A DNA stretch of 64,000 nucleotides from Flavobacterium zhairuonense (GTDB lineage Bacteria > Bacteroidota > Bacteroidia > Flavobacteriales > Flavobacteriaceae), in assembly GCF_004352915.1 (NCBI RefSeq), contig NZ_SJSY01000076.1:186001-250000 (forward strand), read 5' to 3'. The notes under the pieces are model-generated. The model did not search any database, had not been told where the DNA came from, and was given only the letters and a program-made list of their open reading frames with translations. The position numbers were made by a program, and so were the translations under genes. Of the stretch, positions 1 to 8,028 are shown one piece after another (positions within the stretch are counted from its first letter, which is position 1; the number at the start of each line of letters is the position of its first letter).

Positions 1-496
1 AAACCAGTTCATCTTTTAAAAACGGAATATATTTAATCGACTGATTTTTAGATTGCCCTTCAACAATTCCTATTTCGATTTCTTTGTTGATTAAAGCATT
101 TTCAATTTGCTCTGTATTTCCATTCAGCAAATTGACTTTAATGTCTTTTTGTTTTTGATGAAAACGCGCCAAAACTGGAGAAATAACATATTGGGAAATT
201 GTTGTACTTGCTCCTAAACGCAGCAAACCTTGACGTTCACTGATAAAGGAACTCATTTCAAAATCTATTTCGCGATAAATTTCGAAGATTTCTTTTGTAT
301 GTTTTAATAAAATTTCTCCGGCTGGAGTCAAGGCAATTTTAGAACCGTTTCGTTCAAAAAGTTTCGTTTTATAGGTTTCTTCGAGCTCCTGAATGTGTTT
401 TGAAACAGCAGGCTGTGTGATATACAATTCGGTTGCCGCTTTAGTAAAGTTAAGGCGGAGCGCAACAGTGTAAAATACTTTTAGCCTAAAATCCAT
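1..496 (-). CDS. LysR family transcriptional regulator (partial, 3' end outside window)
   Basis: The visible 165 residues are the N-terminal part of a LysR-type DNA-binding regulator; the gene runs off the left edge. Residues 1-60 form the winged helix-turn-helix, with the typical words NFTKAATELYITQPAVSKHI followed by LFERNGSKIALTPAGE. From about residue 90 the co-inducer-binding domain begins (LRLGASTTISQYV). The ATG at 496 places the helix-turn-helix at the usual distance from the start. Such proteins bind DNA in the cytoplasm and usually control a divergent or neighbouring gene, but the target and ligand cannot be read from this fragment. It reads in the same direction as the M15 peptidase gene upstream, about 70 bp away, without evidence of a shared operon. 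Confidence 0.93.
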   Translation of the reverse strand, partial: MDFRLKVFYTVALRLNFTKAATELYITQPAVSKHIQELEETYKTKLFERNGSKIALTPAGEILLKHTKEIFEIYREIDFEMSSFISERQGLLRLGASTTISQYVISPVLARFHQKQKDIKVNLLNGNTEQIENALINKEIEIGIVEGQSKNQSIKYIPFLKDELV

Positions 497-565
497 AATT
501 ATAAATTTTTAATTCCTAATCCACTTTCCTCTGAACTATTTTTTGCAATAAAATAATTTTAAAAC

Positions 566-1312
566 TTACAACAAAAGTTCAGGTCGAAACTCAAAATGCA
601 TTGTATCATAATGTTTCCAATTTCCTCCCCAAATAAAGCCGTATTTTTCGAAAATTGAAACTAGCTTGAGCGGAATCTGATTTCTATACGAAAGAGTAGC
701 ATCTTCATTTTTACAGTTACAATCCCATTGCCAATAATTAGAATTTTTGATATTAATATCTATTGTCATTCCAAAACTATGCATACTCAATCGGTTTGTC
801 CCTGAAATTTTTCTCCAATTAAATGTGCCTCCAATATCAATAATGTATTTTTTAAACTCTGGATTATTATCTAATTCTGCTGAGAGTTTTTTTATTATTT
901 TATCAATACCATTTACGGTTGTTACTTTTATTTTCTGATTGACTAATTTTGGGCACCAAATAATTTCAGTCATTTTTGATTCAACTTCTGATTTCGAATT
1001 TCCGTAGATTTTCTTAAAAAAAGCTTCATTTCGAATTCTTCCTGGATCGTCCTTTGGAATTAAATTCTTATCTGCTTTATTATAAACAAACTTAAACTGA
1101 TCCTCAATATCAGGACTATCTAATAATTCTTGATCCGTTTTATTTTTAAAATCATCATAAATTAAAGTTGTTTTATCACTAAAAATAATCTTATTGTCTT
1201 TATAACCAATGATTTGATCTGGATATGCTTTAATTATTTTTTGAACATTCAATGGGATTTCTTGCGAAAAAGCATTTTGAAATATAAGGACTAAAAAAAA
1301 GAATCGTTTCAT
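566..1312 (-). CDS. M15 family metallopeptidase, secreted (peptidoglycan peptidase-like)
   Basis: A 248-residue protein with an N-terminal signal peptide (residues 1-16, ending near AFSQ). The C-terminal half carries the M15 zinc signature: SMHSFGMTID with H178 and D185, then H234 and MHFEF with H239, matching the SxHxxGxAxD and HxH-type ligands of LD/DD-carboxypeptidases and endolysin-like Peptidase_M15_4 enzymes. By family it would cleave peptide cross-links or stem peptides of peptidoglycan in the periplasm; the exact bond is unknown. Its ATG directly abuts the TAA stop of the upstream DUF4846 gene (zero spacing), which argues strongly for translational coupling and a joint role in cell-wall metabolism. 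Confidence 0.88.
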   Translation of the reverse strand: MKRFFFLVLIFQNAFSQEIPLNVQKIIKAYPDQIIGYKDNKIIFSDKTTLIYDDFKNKTDQELLDSPDIEDQFKFVYNKADKNLIPKDDPGRIRNEAFFKKIYGNSKSEVESKMTEIIWCPKLVNQKIKVTTVNGIDKIIKKLSAELDNNPEFKKYIIDIGGTFNWRKISGTNRLSMHSFGMTIDINIKNSNYWQWDCNCKNEDATLSYRNQIPLKLVSIFEKYGFIWGGNWKHYDTMHFEFRPELLL

Positions 1313-2146
1313 TTAAAAACGTTTTAATTGTAAGGAACTAAAAGTCCATTCGGGTGTTTTCAGAGAAGTTCCAAAATCAACAGCATACCAAGGACTCAAC
1401 GAACTATTATTTGGATTTTTCAATATTTGAATTTCCTGTGCCGGCATATAACTTTGCGCCAAAAGCATAATTTTTTGATTGTTTTTGGGATTTACAGCCA
1501 TATCAACCACAATAACGGCATGACCCGGAAAGCCTCCTTTTATAAAAACATCCCCTATTTTTATGTCTGAAACATTAATTGGTTTTAGTTCTTTTTCTAG
1601 CGAAGCCGTTCCTGCATACATAAAAACCGTCTCTAAGTATTTCCAATAAGTTTCATAAGTGTCAGATGGTTTTGCCGTTTTAATCCAATTGGTTTTGTTG
1701 CCTTTAACTGCAATTCTGTAACCTGCAGCCCATTTGCTAAAATCAGCTCGGAAACCATTTGTAAAATTAAAATGTATTTTATCGTACTGTTTTTGACTAA
1801 AAAAATAATCTGCTCGTAAACGCATTACGGCATCAGCACATTGATGCAAATCCTGTTTTCCAATGGGCAAATCCACAACCGCTTCATAAACGTTTTTATT
1901 TGGTTTTATAGTTCCATCAAAATACAAAACATTTGAACCCAATGGTTTTAATGGAAGATTTCGCAAAAAAAAATCAAACGAAGTTTTAGATTCCTCTTCC
2001 CTCACAAATCCCTGAGGCAGTTGAAAACGTTGCTGGATCGTGTTTTCCAAAAGATTGTTTTTGTTGGTAGTATTTGTCTCTGAAAATGAAAAAAAGCAAA
2101 AAATTGCCATTAAAATTGCTACGGTAAAAAAGAATTTAACTTTCAT
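1313..2146 (-). CDS. DUF4846 family secreted protein
   Basis: A 277-residue protein with a hydrophobic signal segment at residues 4-21, recognised as a DUF4846-type protein from the order of its conserved blocks (VYEAVVDLPIGKQDLHQCAD, MRLRADYFF, HFNFTNGFRADFSKWAAGYR, and the late block DVFIKGGFPGHAVIVVDMA). The last block, with a His following Gly-Phe-Pro-Gly, resembles the His region of NlpC/P60-like or transglutaminase-like folds, and a Cys lies at HQCAD, so a papain-like cysteine hydrolase is possible; that is inference. No activity is established. It is the first gene of a two-gene unit with the M15 peptidase, whose start codon touches this gene's stop. Confidence 0.8.
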   Translation of the reverse strand: MKVKFFFTVAILMAIFCFFSFSETNTTNKNNLLENTIQQRFQLPQGFVREEESKTSFDFFLRNLPLKPLGSNVLYFDGTIKPNKNVYEAVVDLPIGKQDLHQCADAVMRLRADYFFSQKQYDKIHFNFTNGFRADFSKWAAGYRIAVKGNKTNWIKTAKPSDTYETYWKYLETVFMYAGTASLEKELKPINVSDIKIGDVFIKGGFPGHAVIVVDMAVNPKNNQKIMLLAQSYMPAQEIQILKNPNNSSLSPWYAVDFGTSLKTPEWTFSSLQLKRF

Positions 2147-2199
2147 AATTTTAGACTTTTATCTTATAATCACAAGATTAAAAAACGCTAGGAATTCAA

Positions 2200-2407
2200 T
2201 TATATTTCATCACAACAAAACATTCCGTTGTTAATAAATTCTACCAACATTAAGCTCCTAACGGAGCTAAAACAAATAGCAAACAATCTCGTAGAGATTA
2301 AATATTGGTAACCTAAAGCCAACAACATTCTTTATGTCCCGTAGGGACAGCATAAAAACTACAAAAGTCCATTATACTTCCTAACAAACCATTCCGTTGT
2401 TAATAAA
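2200..2407. repeat. Cluster of REP-like hairpins between copies of a gene-tail sequence
   Basis: Three short palindromes lie between the DUF4846 and VWA genes: agctcc-taac-ggagct (2253-2268), aatctc-gtag-agatt (2285-2299) and tgtccc-gta-gggaca (2335-2349). The first two are bracketed by ctaccaa (2241) and attggta (2304-2310). The same loop words (taac, gtag, gtta) occur in the larger element at 45037-45191, so the two belong to one family. The whole cluster is flanked by an identical 18-bp direct repeat, cattccgttgttaataaa, at 2221-2238 and 2390-2407, with weaker similarity extending further left. The right copy is coding sequence near the end of the VWA gene. Confidence 0.75.
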
Positions 2408-4386
2408 GCAGTAATCAAGATTAACAACCAAACCCAGTCAATTATTGGTGTTTTTGTTGAAACATTTTTCTCGATTGATTTGTATTCTTTATTTTCTAAA
2501 AGCGTGTTAATTAAATCATCTACCTGATTTTCGAAGAATGCTTTTCCATTAGTTTGTAAAGCTAATTGTTTCAGTTTTAAAACGTCAGGATTTACAAATT
2601 GTTTTTCAATATCAAAATCTAAAATTTCAAAATGACTTGAATACGAAGTATTTGAATTTAATTCCTTTACCGTAAAATTGTATTTTCCGGCAGTTAATCC
2701 GTCTAGATTTACAGAATAAGAATTATTTCCTTTTAATAAATCGTAGTTTTTATTTTGCTTCGTTTCTGTATTTGTAACCGAAATTGTCAATCTTGCTTTT
2801 TCGTCAAATTCGTAGTTTTTATTAAAATATTGCGCATTAATTACAAGTTCATCTCCAGAATTATAAAAACTTTCATGTGTTACTACCAAAGATTTTTTTG
2901 AAGCTGAAGTCGCTAAAAACTGAATTATCTTATCTATAAAAACATCATATTTTTCAAAAGATTGATTGTCGATATGACTCTGCAAACGCCATTTCCAGCT
3001 GTTTTCTCCTAAAAGAAAAGCCGTTCTTTTTCCTTGATTTTCGGCGAAAGCCAATAAAGGCGCATTTGTAGAAACATTTCTAATTCTTGAAGAAAGCAAA
3101 ACTGAAACATTTCCGTTAGTTGTAATTGTTCCGAATGCATTTTGTAATGGAGGGAAATTTTCGAAACCTATATTATCAATTGCAAACAGATTAAACTGCG
3201 ATTGAAATTCGGACAAATAATCCTCAACTTGTCCACTCATTTTAAAAATCAGATTGTTTTGTTGCTGATTTAAAAAATTGAAATCGGTATTGTTACCTGT
3301 TATGATGAAGGTGTTTCTTCCGGCATTTTTATTGTTATCGAAAACGGCTTTAAAAGAAGCATTCGGTTGATACAAAACCAAAACAGAAGCTTCTTGCAAC
3401 TTACTGATATCATTTGGTTTAACTAAAATCACTTTACGTTGCGCATTAACTTCAATTGAACGTTTTAAAGCTGCAATATCTGGATGATTTATAGCCGAAA
3501 CAATTGCGATTGTAGATTTTTGATCAATTATTTCAACAGCAAAATTCTTGATATTATTGTAGCTGTTTTTCTCTTTTACATTTGAAGAAATTGAGGCTCT
3601 AAATATTTGAAGTCCCACTTTATCGGCTGGCAAAAGCAAATTTATTGAAGCTGTTTTTTTAGAAGGCGAAAAGGAAACTTTCTCTTTTGCCACAACTGAA
3701 TTTCCTTGTGAAATGGTAAAATCAGCAGTTGTTGGCTTATCGCCTGAATATTGTAGAAAAACTTCTACCGGAAATTTATTTTTATGAAAAGCGTATTTGT
3801 TTACATTTAATTGATTGATTTTTAAATCAAAAAAAGTGGTTGTATCTCCCACAACCAAAGGATAAACTTTATTAGCAGGATCGAATCTATAAACGTAGTC
3901 GTTTCCTGTAGTCTGATTTCCATCGGTAATAATTACGGTTGGGAAAGTCAGGTTTTTGTTGATGTTTTTTAGATTTTTGGCAACTTCATCAAGATTAGTT
4001 TGCTTTCCTTTAAAATCAAATTTATCCGAAGATTTAAAATCGGCATCAAATTTATACGACTGAATTTCGAACTTTTCCTTTAAAGCAGGGTTTGAAATCA
4101 GTTTTTGATACAATTCAACAACTTTTTTATCTGATTTTAAAGCTGTTATTGAACTTGAATTATCAACTGCAATTGCCAAAGGCGTTTTTATAACTTCAAG
4201 CGAATTTTTCGAAATTATTGGGTTTATCAATAAAACCAATAATCCAAAAATGGCCAAAAAACGCAAAAAAGCCAAAAACCAAATCAGATTCGATTTGTTT
4301 TTGGCTTTAAAAAAATATTGAAAATACGACAACCCACCAGCAATTATTAAAGAAAGCAATAATAAAAAAATCGTGTTTGTAGTCAT
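2359..4386 (-). CDS. Membrane-anchored VWA-domain protein
   Basis: A 675-residue protein with two N-terminal transmembrane helices (about 5-24 and 36-58), a large periplasmic part, and a C-terminal helix (about 651-668). A von Willebrand A-like domain starts near residue 68: the metal-binding MIDAS pattern DxSxS is present at D75-S79 (AVDNSSSI) and the later TDG at about residue 155. The middle holds Ig-like beta-rich segments and a ThuA/glutamine-amidotransferase-like stretch. This layout matches large uncharacterised Bacteroidota membrane proteins related to BatA/BatB-type VWA proteins, with roles in protein interaction at the envelope. It appears monocistronic; its stop lies immediately beside a hairpin cluster. 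Function unknown. Confidence 0.78.
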   Translation of the reverse strand: MTTNTIFLLLLSLIIAGGLSYFQYFFKAKNKSNLIWFLAFLRFLAIFGLLVLLINPIISKNSLEVIKTPLAIAVDNSSSITALKSDKKVVELYQKLISNPALKEKFEIQSYKFDADFKSSDKFDFKGKQTNLDEVAKNLKNINKNLTFPTVIITDGNQTTGNDYVYRFDPANKVYPLVVGDTTTFFDLKINQLNVNKYAFHKNKFPVEVFLQYSGDKPTTADFTISQGNSVVAKEKVSFSPSKKTASINLLLPADKVGLQIFRASISSNVKEKNSYNNIKNFAVEIIDQKSTIAIVSAINHPDIAALKRSIEVNAQRKVILVKPNDISKLQEASVLVLYQPNASFKAVFDNNKNAGRNTFIITGNNTDFNFLNQQQNNLIFKMSGQVEDYLSEFQSQFNLFAIDNIGFENFPPLQNAFGTITTNGNVSVLLSSRIRNVSTNAPLLAFAENQGKRTAFLLGENSWKWRLQSHIDNQSFEKYDVFIDKIIQFLATSASKKSLVVTHESFYNSGDELVINAQYFNKNYEFDEKARLTISVTNTETKQNKNYDLLKGNNSYSVNLDGLTAGKYNFTVKELNSNTSYSSHFEILDFDIEKQFVNPDVLKLKQLALQTNGKAFFENQVDDLINTLLENKEYKSIEKNVSTKTPIIDWVWLLILITALLTTEWFVRKYNGLL

Positions 4387-4458
4387 ATATATTTAGTATT
4401 CAGTATCAGTTCGCAGTGATCAGATTAAAAATTGCGTTCTGTTTTCAGTGAGTTTAAA

Positions 4459-4498
4459 AAACTTAGCGCCTCAGAACCTTAGCAACTTAGCATCTTAG
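4459..4498. repeat. Octanucleotide word array overlapping the fabG stop
   Basis: Read on the minus strand, five consecutive 8-bp words occur: ctaagatg, ctaagttg, ctaaggtt, ctgaggcg and ctaagttt. The array includes the fabG stop codon and runs into the gap toward the VWA gene. The same words recur at 18664-18695, 44784-44815 and 44946-44963. Confidence 0.75.
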
Positions 4499-5241
4499 GT
4501 CAACATTCCTCCGCAAACGTTAAGAACTTGTCCTGTAACGTAAGCACTCATATCTGAAGCTAAGAAAAGACAAGCATTTGCAACGTCTTCTGTAGTTCCT
4601 CCACGTTTCAACGGAATTCCGTCTCTCCATCCTTTTACTACATCTTCAGGTAATTTTGCAGTCATTTCAGTTTCAATAAAACCTGGAGCGATTGCGTTGC
4701 AACGAATATTACGAGAACCTAATTCAAGTGCTACAGATTTTGTGAAACCAATTGCACCCGCTTTAGAAGCTGCGTAGTTAGTTTGACCAGCGTTTCCAGA
4801 AACACCTACAACAGAACTGATATTGATAATAGAACCTGCACGTTGTTTCAAAAATGTTTTTTGGATCGCTTTTGTCATATTGAAAACCGACTTCAAGTTA
4901 ACATCAATAACTTGGTCAAAATCAGCTTCAGACATACGCATTAATAAGTTGTCTTTTGTAATTCCGGCATTGTTGATCAAAATGTCAACCGTTCCAAAAT
5001 CAGCCAAAACAGCGTCAACAAAAGCTTGTGCTTCATTGAAATCAGCTGCATTCGATTGGTAACCTTTCGCTTTTACTCCTAAACTATTCAATTCAGCCTC
5101 AAGAGCTTCTGCAGATGCAGCAGATGAACTATATGTAAATGCTACGTTTGCGCCGTGTTTAGCAAAAACTTCAGCAATTCCTTTTCCGATTCCACGGCTA
5201 GCGCCTGTAATGATTGCTACTTTTCCTTCTAGTAATTTCAT
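4495..5241 (-). CDS. fabG: 3-oxoacyl-[acyl-carrier-protein] reductase FabG
   Basis: A 248-residue short-chain dehydrogenase/reductase that reduces 3-oxoacyl-ACP to 3-hydroxyacyl-ACP with NADPH in type II fatty-acid synthesis. Visible motifs: TGASRGIG nucleotide-binding loop at 12-19, NNAG at 90-93, catalytic Ser in INISS (142-143), and the Tyr156/Lys160 pair in YAASK. The C-terminus (YVTGQVLNVCGGM) is typical for FabG. The reading frame extends 28 codons further upstream, but the ATG at 5241 puts the family N-terminus (MKLLEGKVAIITG) at the expected place, and a TATATTTG -7 element lies between the two candidates. It stands alone, not next to other fab genes; the second fatty-acid enzyme here is the FabZ half of LpxC-FabZ. 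Confidence 0.96.
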   Translation of the reverse strand: MKLLEGKVAIITGASRGIGKGIAEVFAKHGANVAFTYSSSAASAEALEAELNSLGVKAKGYQSNAADFNEAQAFVDAVLADFGTVDILINNAGITKDNLLMRMSEADFDQVIDVNLKSVFNMTKAIQKTFLKQRAGSIINISSVVGVSGNAGQTNYAASKAGAIGFTKSVALELGSRNIRCNAIAPGFIETEMTAKLPEDVVKGWRDGIPLKRGGTTEDVANACLFLASDMSAYVTGQVLNVCGGMLT

Positions 5242-5272
5242 ATTAAGGTATTCGTTTTTATTTTTTGAAATA

Positions 5273-5280
5273 CAAATATA
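5273..5280 (-). promoter_or_regulatory. Putative -7 element of fabG promoter
   Basis: TATATTTG on the minus strand matches the Bacteroidota -7 consensus TAnnTTTG and lies about 32 bp before the fabG ATG. No clear TTG is seen at the -33 position, so only half of the promoter is supported. Confidence 0.45.
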
Positions 5281-5346
5281 GATTATTTGGGCGTTTAATA
5301 AAATTTGAAGTACAAAAAATGGCATTTAATCTTCTTTTTTTAACCT

Positions 5347-5376
5347 AAAAAGCAACCCAAAAAATGGATTGCTTTT
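5347..5376 (-). terminator. Intrinsic terminator after the 91-residue membrane protein gene
   Basis: An inverted repeat aaaaagcaaccc / ggattgctttt with a 7-base loop, ending in a T-run on the minus strand, sits about 30 bp after the stop at 5408. Confidence 0.75.
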
Positions 5377-5407
5377 AGCTCAAAAAAATAAAAACAAAAA
5401 ATAAAAT

Positions 5408-5683
5408 CTATAAATAATTTTGTCGCGTTAGTAAATACCCGATTGCAAGCAATACAGCCACAATAAACATCCTAAAAATAGCAGCTTGAAATTTTATCGT
5501 TCCGTTTTGTTTGTCTTCTTTTCGCTGTTTTGTCAGATTTACAACCATTACAGGAAAAATTACAAGAATAGAGGCATACAAATAATATCTTGTGTATTGC
5601 GGATATGATTCTGAAAACGTAAGCAATACTAATCCCCAAAAAAGGAATATAACATTCACCGGTGTTATAATTTTTTTTATCAT
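5408..5683 (-). CDS. Small integral membrane protein of unknown function
   Basis: A 91-residue hydrophobic protein with about three membrane helices (roughly residues 7-22, 33-49 and 68-84) separated by a basic loop containing TKQRKEDKQNG. No family is recognised. It starts with ATG at 5683, has its own terminator at 5347-5376, and lies between fabG and the uptake locus with terminators on both sides, so it appears to be a single-gene transcript. Confidence 0.7.
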   Translation of the reverse strand: MIKKIITPVNVIFLFWGLVLLTFSESYPQYTRYYLYASILVIFPVMVVNLTKQRKEDKQNGTIKFQAAIFRMFIVAVLLAIGYLLTRQNYL

Positions 5684-5740
5684 ACTTTAGTAAATATTTT
5701 TATTATTTATTAATAATATCCATCCTTAAGAATAGTGACA

Positions 5741-5769
5741 AAAAGCAACCCATAAAATGGGCTGCTTTA
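5741..5769 (-). terminator. Intrinsic terminator at the end of the Sus-like locus
   Basis: The stem aaaagcaaccc / gggctgcttt with a short A-rich loop lies about 28 bp after the DUF4302 stop, with a T-rich 3' side on the minus strand. Its sequence closely resembles the terminator at 5347-5376. Confidence 0.75.
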
Positions 5770-5796
5770 CCTCCAAAATTAAAACAAAACTAAAAA

Positions 5797-7143
5797 CTAA
5801 TTAAGTTTCCAAGTGGTCATCCTAAATGGACTTGATGCACTTGTAAATGTATATACAGGATCTGAGTAGAATAATCTGAAGCTTTCCGCTTTTACATAAA
5901 GTCCTTGAGGATCCATGAAATATTTATCAATACTAGCCAAGAAAGCAGGTGTTGCAACTGTAGTATTTCCGTTCCAAGATTTATGCTTTAAGATTATTTT
6001 CTTGCCAACTGCATCTTCTTGCACGGTTACATGATGTTGTAATGGATTTCTTCCTACAAAAGTGTAATAAATAAAAGTTCCTATCGAATGATTACCATAT
6101 ATCTGAATAGAAGCAATACTTTGCCCTGCCGGTAATGCTGCATTGACTTTTTCTAACTCAGCATAAAACAACGGCGAGTTTGCCGGAGAATCCATCGTGT
6201 AATCATCTGCATAGAATCCAAACCATGCCAATGGCTGTCCAGGAAGCATAAATTTATAATCATCTGTAAGAACCAAAGGTTTATCAGTGTATTTTATAAT
6301 TGCAGATACACCGCCAGTTCCAGTTGACGTAAAACTTCCATCAGCATCATTATAAATGAAATTAGAAAGTTTTTGCCCGCCTACTTCAACGGCTGGACTC
6401 ACAATAATTCCAGTTGGCGTGTAGCCAATTCCCATATTGTAGCTAACAGAATAACCTGCTTCAATAGAGTTTGAGTTTGCAAAACGAGTTGCTGCTGTAA
6501 ATGAAAAGTCAAATTTATGAATCGCTTTACCATCGTTTGTTTCAAGAAGTCTAAAAAGAGGTCTTTCTTCTCCCCCAATAACATTTTGCTCCATATCTAG
6601 ATTCTTAGACAAATTTGCCCAATCATCTGCAGTTGCTTTTACAAAACGAACTTCATGATTATTTCTGTTGGCTTTAAAAATGATTTCTCCATTTTCTTGT
6701 CCGTAATAAAGAAATTGAAAATCTCCCAAATAACCTTTTGCTCGCAATGCTGGAATTGGATAATTATTTGAATCTGATAAAAGGTGAATTCTGTTGTGTG
6801 TCGTAAAAGTTAAACTTACTGTACTTCCAACTTGAATTGCATATTCACTTTTATACGTTTTTGTATCATCATCAAAATCAGAAGCCATTTGCACTGTTCC
6901 ATCTTTTGCGAATGCAAACAAATGAGTATAGCCTCCCAAAACTGTATTGTCTGTAAAATAAACCGCTTTCCATCCGTATTGTGATGAAAGCAAAGCCTCG
7001 TTTAATTCCGCTTTTTGATTATTTAAACGTGTCGTAGGCGTTTCTTCAAATAGTTGTTCTGCATCTGTATTATTGTTACATGCAGTCAATTGCAGTATTA
7101 AAATAGCTGCAAATAAATACTTATATAGTTGTTTCATTTTCAT
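5797..7143 (-). CDS. DUF4302 family lipoprotein of the Sus-like locus
   Basis: A 448-residue lipoprotein: a lipobox (LQLTAC) ends at C22, followed by a Asn/Asp-rich linker. The early block (RLNNQKAELNEALLSSQYGW, then F-A-KDGTVQMASDFD) and overall length are those of DUF4302 proteins, found next to SusC/SusD pairs in Bacteroidota. It is probably anchored in the outer membrane, where it could bind or hand over the imported substrate; no catalytic motif is seen. It is the last gene of the leftward operon, 10 bp after the zinc lipoprotein gene, and is followed by a terminator. An alternative ATG two codons downstream (7137) gives an equally good signal peptide. Confidence 0.82.
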   Translation of the reverse strand: MKMKQLYKYLFAAILILQLTACNNNTDAEQLFEETPTTRLNNQKAELNEALLSSQYGWKAVYFTDNTVLGGYTHLFAFAKDGTVQMASDFDDDTKTYKSEYAIQVGSTVSLTFTTHNRIHLLSDSNNYPIPALRAKGYLGDFQFLYYGQENGEIIFKANRNNHEVRFVKATADDWANLSKNLDMEQNVIGGEERPLFRLLETNDGKAIHKFDFSFTAATRFANSNSIEAGYSVSYNMGIGYTPTGIIVSPAVEVGGQKLSNFIYNDADGSFTSTGTGGVSAIIKYTDKPLVLTDDYKFMLPGQPLAWFGFYADDYTMDSPANSPLFYAELEKVNAALPAGQSIASIQIYGNHSIGTFIYYTFVGRNPLQHHVTVQEDAVGKKIILKHKSWNGNTTVATPAFLASIDKYFMDPQGLYVKAESFRLFYSDPVYTFTSASSPFRMTTWKLN

Positions 7144-7153
7144 AATGCTAATT

Positions 7154-8011
7154 TTAATTTATTACAGATGTCGTATTTTTTTCTGCTTCGTCTCTCAAAG
7201 CATAAAAATCCATATTAAAAGCTTCTTTGAAATATTTTACCACAATTGCTTCTTTCGCTTTTAAAGCTTGAAGAGCAAAAGGACTTTGAATACCTGCCAA
7301 AAATGCTGCATATTCAGCTTTTGAATAAATCAGGATCATTGAAGCTGTTTCGGCAAAATCCTCATTAATATTTGATCTTGCATAACTTGTAATAAAGCCA
7401 AGCTCATTTGATTCTGGAATTTCATAATTGTACCAATCAGCTGTATAACCGCCTGGCGTTAATGTTTTCCAAGTTTTTTCATCAAATGGCTTGTTTTGAT
7501 TTAAAATATGAATGTATTCGTGCTGAATAGTATGTATGAACTCTGATACGTTTGCACGGTTCGACTTATCAATATAATCTGTTTCAAACAAAGTAACTCG
7601 TTGTCCTCCTTCGGCCAATCCTAAAGTTCTTGTTCCAACACTATTTAAATTGACGCCTCCAACCAAAACAATTTCTCGTGGCGCAATTTTCTTTACAAAG
7701 TCTGGCCCGCCAATCGCAGTATAACTTTTTAGCCATATCGTTTGTACTATTTCAAGCGCAGGCTTGACTTTATCGACTGTAGGAGGAAATAAATAACGGC
7801 TATTGTCTACCGTGTTTTGATTCCATTTATATTGAACATTAATATTATATGGTTTTAGATAAGCACCATCAATCCAGTTATCTAAACTTGTTTTTTCAGG
7901 TTGCGTAAAATCTAACTGACTCTCTCCTACAAGATCATCACTACCACATGAAAATAGTGTTATTGAAACTAGTGCTAAAACCGCAATTTTATTATATTTT
8001 AATAATTTCAT
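7154..8011 (-). CDS. SusCD-associated zinc metallohydrolase lipoprotein (HExxH)
   Basis: A 285-residue lipoprotein with the lipobox SITLFSC (C22). It carries a zinc-protease signature HEYIH (H164, E165, H168) and, about 50 residues on, an acidic block NEDFAET that could supply the third ligand, as in gluzincin-like enzymes. Length, motif and position next to SusD match the family called substrate import-associated zinc metallohydrolase lipoprotein. It likely cleaves a substrate at the cell surface before import; the substrate is unknown. The frame extends three codons upstream through a TTG, but the ATG at 8011 gives a normal signal peptide. It sits 17 bp after susD and 10 bp before the DUF4302 gene. 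Confidence 0.86.
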   Translation of the reverse strand: MKLLKYNKIAVLALVSITLFSCGSDDLVGESQLDFTQPEKTSLDNWIDGAYLKPYNINVQYKWNQNTVDNSRYLFPPTVDKVKPALEIVQTIWLKSYTAIGGPDFVKKIAPREIVLVGGVNLNSVGTRTLGLAEGGQRVTLFETDYIDKSNRANVSEFIHTIQHEYIHILNQNKPFDEKTWKTLTPGGYTADWYNYEIPESNELGFITSYARSNINEDFAETASMILIYSKAEYAAFLAGIQSPFALQALKAKEAIVVKYFKEAFNMDFYALRDEAEKNTTSVIN

Positions 8012-8028
8012 AATTTTCAATTTTAAGA

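Noticed and set aside
5242..5325. A 28-codon N-terminal extension of fabG
   Set aside because: It contains a -7 promoter element and an Asn/Ile-rich sequence absent from FabG proteins.
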